A DNA stretch of 64,000 bases from Pseudomonas iridis. GTDB lineage: Bacteria; Pseudomonadota; Gammaproteobacteria; Pseudomonadales; Pseudomonadaceae. The DNA is taken from contig NZ_JACXXO010000023.1 in assembly GCF_017980685.1 (NCBI RefSeq), positions 1-64,000 on the forward strand, given 5' to 3'. The position numbers and the translations under genes are program-made. Of the stretch, positions 61,452-64,000 are shown in pieces. Numbering within the stretch: the stretch's first letter is position 1; each line of letters begins with the position of its first letter. The notes beneath the pieces were generated by a model. It was not told the origin of the DNA, ran no database searches, and worked only from the letters and a program-made list of their open reading frames with translations.

Positions 61452-61673
61452 ATGACTCAACGGACCCTCGCCACTTTCATGCTCGCACTGGGCCTTGCTA
61501 CCCTCGCAGGTTGCTCCTCGCCTACAGTGATCACCTTGAATGATGGTCGCGAAATCCAGGCCGTCGACACCCCGAAATACGATGACGATTCGGGCTTCTA
61601 CGAGTTCCAGCAACTGGACGGCAAAGAAACACGCATCAACAAGGATCAGGTTCGTACCGTTAAAGAGCTGTAA
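61452..61673 (+). CDS. YgdI/YgdR-family small lipoprotein
   Basis: A 73-residue lipoprotein with lipobox LAGC (Cys at about residue 21) followed by the family's SH3-like domain: SPTVITLNDGREIQAVDTPKYDDDSGFYEFQQLDGKETRINKDQV. Family members are outer-membrane lipoproteins of unknown function, abundant in many gammaproteobacteria. A strong terminator follows. Confidence 0.88.
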   Translation: MTQRTLATFMLALGLATLAGCSSPTVITLNDGREIQAVDTPKYDDDSGFYEFQQLDGKETRINKDQVRTVKEL

Positions 61674-61695
61674 GCTCAACGGCGACGCCGGACAC

Positions 61696-61725
61696 AAAAA
61701 AGCCCGCATTGATTGCGGGCTTTTT
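61696..61725. terminator. Bidirectional rho-independent terminator
   Basis: AAAAAAGCCCGCA-TTGAT-TGCGGGCTTTTT between the lipoprotein gene and the convergent pseudouridine synthase gene. Confidence 0.93.
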
Positions 61726-61753
61726 GATGGGCGCTCGAAAAGTTGCAACGACG

Positions 61754-62644
61754 TCACCACTGCAAGGTGATACGACTTTCGAACTCGCGCTCCTCGCCAG
61801 TGACCGGGTCGATAAAACGCAAGCCTTGCGCCAGAAGCTTCAACGGATGAGCGTAGTCATCTTCAACGTCCTTCAGTGCGTCCGGGTAAAACGGGTCATT
61901 GCAGATACTCGCGCCAAGGGCGGTCATGTGTACCCGAAGCTGATGTTTTTTGCCGGTCACCGGGTACAGGCCATAACGCCAAAGGTCGCCGTTCTTTTCC
62001 CGAACCTCCACAGCCGTTTCGGTGTTGCTGACACCGGGCCCCTCTTGCATTCGGAAAAACGGTTCGCCATCGACCAGACGGCTTTTGTGCACCAGGGGAA
62101 AATCGAGTCCAGGCAATGCCGGGGCAATGGCTTCGTAGCGCTTGTCGATCTGTCGCGTTGGAAACAGCGACTGATAGGCGGAACGGGTTTGCGGGTTGGC
62201 CGAGAAAATCACCAGCCCCGCGGTATGCCGGTCGATCCTGTGCAGGGGCACCAGATGGGGATTGTCCAGACGCCGGATCAGCCTGCGCAGCAAGGTTTGC
62301 TCTACGTACTCGCCGGCCGGCGTCACTGGTAGAAAATGCGGCTTGTCAGCCACCACCAGGTGCTCATCGGCGTAGAGAATCGACTCGACCACAGGGATCG
62401 GTTTTTCGTCCGGCACTTCGCGAAAGTAGTGAATGCGCAGGCCTTCCTTGTAGGGCAAATCCAGCGCAATCGGCTGACCGTGAGCATCCAGCACCCGCCC
62501 CCGAGCGATCCGGTCCAGCCACTGCTCGCGTCCAATGGCGCTGAAATGCTCGCACAAGCAATCGAGTACGGTCAGCCAGGCGCCGGGCGGCAGATAAAGC
62601 GTGCTGGCCTGATTCTGTGCAGCGGAAAACGTTGATGTGGACAT
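61754..62644 (-). CDS. RluA-family pseudouridine synthase
   Basis: A 296-residue RNA-modifying enzyme. The catalytic Asp lies in VPLHRIDRHTAGLVIF (HRxDxxTxG motif). Further motifs: VVADKPHFLPVTPAG, DKRYEAI, and GKKHQLRVHMTALG. An N-terminal part of about 75 residues precedes the catalytic domain. It modifies uridines in rRNA or tRNA; the exact site is not evident. Start at MSTSTFSA; an ATG 11 codons earlier (62677) is an alternative. Confidence 0.87.
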   Translation of the reverse strand: MSTSTFSAAQNQASTLYLPPGAWLTVLDCLCEHFSAIGREQWLDRIARGRVLDAHGQPIALDLPYKEGLRIHYFREVPDEKPIPVVESILYADEHLVVADKPHFLPVTPAGEYVEQTLLRRLIRRLDNPHLVPLHRIDRHTAGLVIFSANPQTRSAYQSLFPTRQIDKRYEAIAPALPGLDFPLVHKSRLVDGEPFFRMQEGPGVSNTETAVEVREKNGDLWRYGLYPVTGKKHQLRVHMTALGASICNDPFYPDALKDVEDDYAHPLKLLAQGLRFIDPVTGEEREFESRITLQW

Positions 62645-62715
62645 ATGAAAATTCGAACCCTCAAGGCAGGCCGGCATTATCCAGCACTGAGGGAAACGAA
62701 CCTAGCGCAGAATCC

Positions 62716-63033
62716 TCAGGCCGGAATCGATTTGAGCGCCGCCGCGTCGGTGAACTCCTTGAGCCAGCGCAACACGTCGACAGCTTCCCAACGACCCGGG
62801 TCATACAAGGCGTACATCAGGCCCTGATACCCGACCACGTCCAGTTGCTTGTGATAACCGGCGCGCTGAAACAAGGCTTCGATCTCCGCAAAACACGTAT
62901 TGAAATGCAGCTTGTTGAATGGCGTCTTGCCTTCCGTGACCAGCCCGTCCAGGCGCAATTCCAGAACGGCCTCGCGCACCACGTCAACCGACATCCGGTT
63001 CACGCTGTTCTTCAACTGTTCGACATTGACCAC
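62716..63033 (-). CDS. Small SOS-controlled protein, unknown function
   Basis: A 105-residue protein that I do not recognise. It is soluble, with an N-terminal helical half (NVEQLKNSVNRMSVDVVREAVLELRLDG) and a C-terminal half ending in VLRWLKEFTDAAALKSIPA. The GTG at 63033 has AGAGGGACGAACC upstream; the frame is open further but lacks another good start. A perfect LexA box lies 24 bases before the GTG, so the gene should be induced by DNA damage. Confidence 0.7.
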   Translation of the reverse strand: MVNVEQLKNSVNRMSVDVVREAVLELRLDGLVTEGKTPFNKLHFNTCFAEIEALFQRAGYHKQLDVVGYQGLMYALYDPGRWEAVDVLRWLKEFTDAAALKSIPA

Positions 63034-63056
63034 GGTTCGTCCCTCTGACCCAATTA

Positions 63057-63072
63057 CTGTATGAACATACAG
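63057..63072 (-). promoter_or_regulatory. LexA (SOS) box
   Basis: CTGTATGAACATACAG: perfect CTGT-N8-ACAG with symmetric flanks (TACTGT/ACAGTA). It lies 24 bases from the GTG start of the neighbouring gene, where LexA would block its promoter. Confidence 0.9.
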
Positions 63073-63144
63073 TAACCGAATAAGCCGGGAAGTGCCAAGG
63101 GATGGATTTGTGCTGGCGACCAGCGGGCGCTGCACGGGAACAGG

Positions 63145-63381
63145 CTAGCTCAGGAAATTCACAACCTCGTCGGCGCTGAATGGCCAGTCCAGTTCCGCTC
63201 CGGTGTCGACTCGCCGCAGCACCGGAATCCGCAGGCTATAAGCCTCATACCAGGATTCGTCTTCGGCGATATCCACCAATTCAACCAGCAAGCCGTGTTC
63301 GACGAGAGGCATCAGCTCAGCTTCAGCGACTTCACACAGATGACACCCCAGGGTGCCGAACAGCTGACATTCAGGAGGCAT
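63145..63381 (-). CDS. Glutaredoxin-like protein (DUF836 type)
   Basis: A 78-residue thioredoxin-fold protein with an N-terminal redox motif CHLC (GTLGCHLCEVAEAEL) and a conserved cis-proline loop (SLRIPVLRRV). Compact glutaredoxin-like proteins of this type are common in proteobacteria with no defined partner. Upstream of the SOS gene on the same strand, but the LexA box separates them. Confidence 0.85.
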   Translation of the reverse strand: MPPECQLFGTLGCHLCEVAEAELMPLVEHGLLVELVDIAEDESWYEAYSLRIPVLRRVDTGAELDWPFSADEVVNFLS

Positions 63382-63588
63382 GATTGCTCAACCACAAATT
63401 AATCCGCCTATTCTAGGCCGCCACTGAAAACCCGTCGAGCCACCGCCGCCCAAAGGCTTGAGCGCATGCGCAACAGTTCGCGCGCAAAACCCTGATGCAA
63501 ATCAGCGCACGCAAAAGACGATTACGCGATGCTTACGGTTTTTTTGCTTCTACGCTTGAGAAGCCAGAGCCTGACCTCGGAGTGTCCA

Positions 63589-64000
63589 GTGTTTGCCAAC
63601 CTGTTGATCATCCTCGCCTCATCCCTAGTGGTGATTGCCCTGTTTCGCCGCCTGCGGCTGCCACCAGTATTGGGCTATCTGTGCGTGGGATTGCTGGTCG
63701 GCCCCAATGCATTCGATTGGGTCAATGAGAGTGAACATCTGCCCGACGTGGCGGAACTGGGCGTGGTGTTCCTGCTTTTTTCCCTCGGCCTGGAGTTTTC
63801 CCTTTCAAAGATGATCGCCTTGCGCCAATTGGTGTTTCGTCTTGGCAGTCAGCAAGTATTGGTCAGCGCGGCAGTGCTGGGCCTGTTATTGATGCTCTTG
63901 GGCATGCCGATAACGCCAGCGTTTCTGCTCGGCGCCGGGCTTGCATTGTCCTCCACGGCGATCGTGACCAAGGAATTGGGCAGCCTCGGTGAGGTGTTCA
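63589..64000 (+). CDS. CPA2 monovalent cation:proton antiporter (KefB-like), 5' part
   Basis: The first 137 codons of an inner-membrane cation/proton antiporter run off the right edge. Text: FANLLIILASSLVVIALFRRLRLPPVLGYL, then AELGVVFLLFSLGLEFSL, and LGAGLALSSTAIVTKELG, all typical of KefB/KefC. At least four membrane segments are seen. The start is probably the GTG with CGGAG upstream; an in-frame ATG at 63529 is an alternative. Any C-terminal nucleotide-binding domain is outside the window. Confidence 0.88.
   Translation, partial: MFANLLIILASSLVVIALFRRLRLPPVLGYLCVGLLVGPNAFDWVNESEHLPDVAELGVVFLLFSLGLEFSLSKMIALRQLVFRLGSQQVLVSAAVLGLLLMLLGMPITPAFLLGAGLALSSTAIVTKELGSLGEVF

Noticed and set aside
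1..64000. CRISPR array, tRNA genes, insertion sequences or prophage
   Set aside because: No regularly spaced direct repeats, no tRNA cloverleaf sequence, no transposase or integrase frame was seen; repeats are all REP/REPIN type.

Overview
The window is 64 kb of a GC-rich chromosome that I read as a member of the fluorescent Pseudomonas (P. fluorescens group). The reasons are a pyoverdine siderophore locus (PvdL peptide synthetase, PvdS sigma factor, PvdH, an MbtH-like protein, FpvGHJKCDEF), an atu acyclic-terpene cluster, a dsbRS/dsbDEG locus arranged as in P. aeruginosa, and several families of Pseudomonas REP/REPIN repeats. All calls come from reading the sequence; no database search was run.

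Layout. 1-176: a strong leftward promoter and leader that look like the start of an rRNA operon lying off the left edge. 177-9.5 kb: ordinary chromosome with rhtA, a TetR-controlled SDR/DsbA-family pair, an aminopeptidase P, a cysteine desulfurase, a LysE-family exporter, a SoxR regulator with its target monooxygenase, and a VOC protein. 9.8-16.1 kb: the fpvGHJKCDEF operon, whose products release iron from ferri-pyoverdine in the periplasm. 16.3-18.0 kb: mbtH-like gene and pvdH. 18.2-26.1 kb: a GNAT enzyme, the dsbRS two-component system, a hemopexin-like gene, dsbDEG and an alpha/beta hydrolase. 26.2-41.3 kb: pvdL, pvdS and an IucB/PvdYII-like acetyltransferase. 42.2-51.4 kb: atuR and atuABCDEF for citronellol/geraniol breakdown. 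51.5-64 kb: exonuclease, ppnP, MOSC protein, cheV, a NarL-type two-component pair, lipid kinase, moeA-moaB/mobA, pseudouridine synthase, an SOS-box gene and the start of a CPA2 antiporter.

How the genes fit together. Four good PvdS (IS-box) promoters, each with an upstream element, exactly 16 bp, then CGT, precede pvdH, mbtH, pvdL and the pvdYII-like gene. pvdS itself carries a Fur box over a perfect -35. Low iron should therefore raise PvdS, which switches on synthesis of 2,4-diaminobutyrate (PvdH), assembly of the acylated chromophore peptide precursor (PvdL with MbtH) and acylation of hydroxyornithine (PvdYII-like). The Fpv proteins recycle the siderophore. No IS box was found before fpvG.

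Other control circuits visible in the DNA are: a SoxR box with the diagnostic 19-bp spacer; two 16-bp inverted AtuR operators between atuR and atuA; a direct repeat GTTAAT-N5-GTTAAT before dsbD, suited to an OmpR-family regulator such as DsbR; a sigma-28 (FliA) promoter for cheV; and a perfect LexA box before a small unknown gene.

Most worth a second look: a REPIN translated inside the 5' end of fpvD, a hemopexin-fold gene sitting inside the dsb locus, an SDR lacking its catalytic Ser and Tyr, a degenerate HPt-like protein beside cheV, and the SOS-controlled unknown gene. I found no tRNA, CRISPR array, insertion sequence or prophage.
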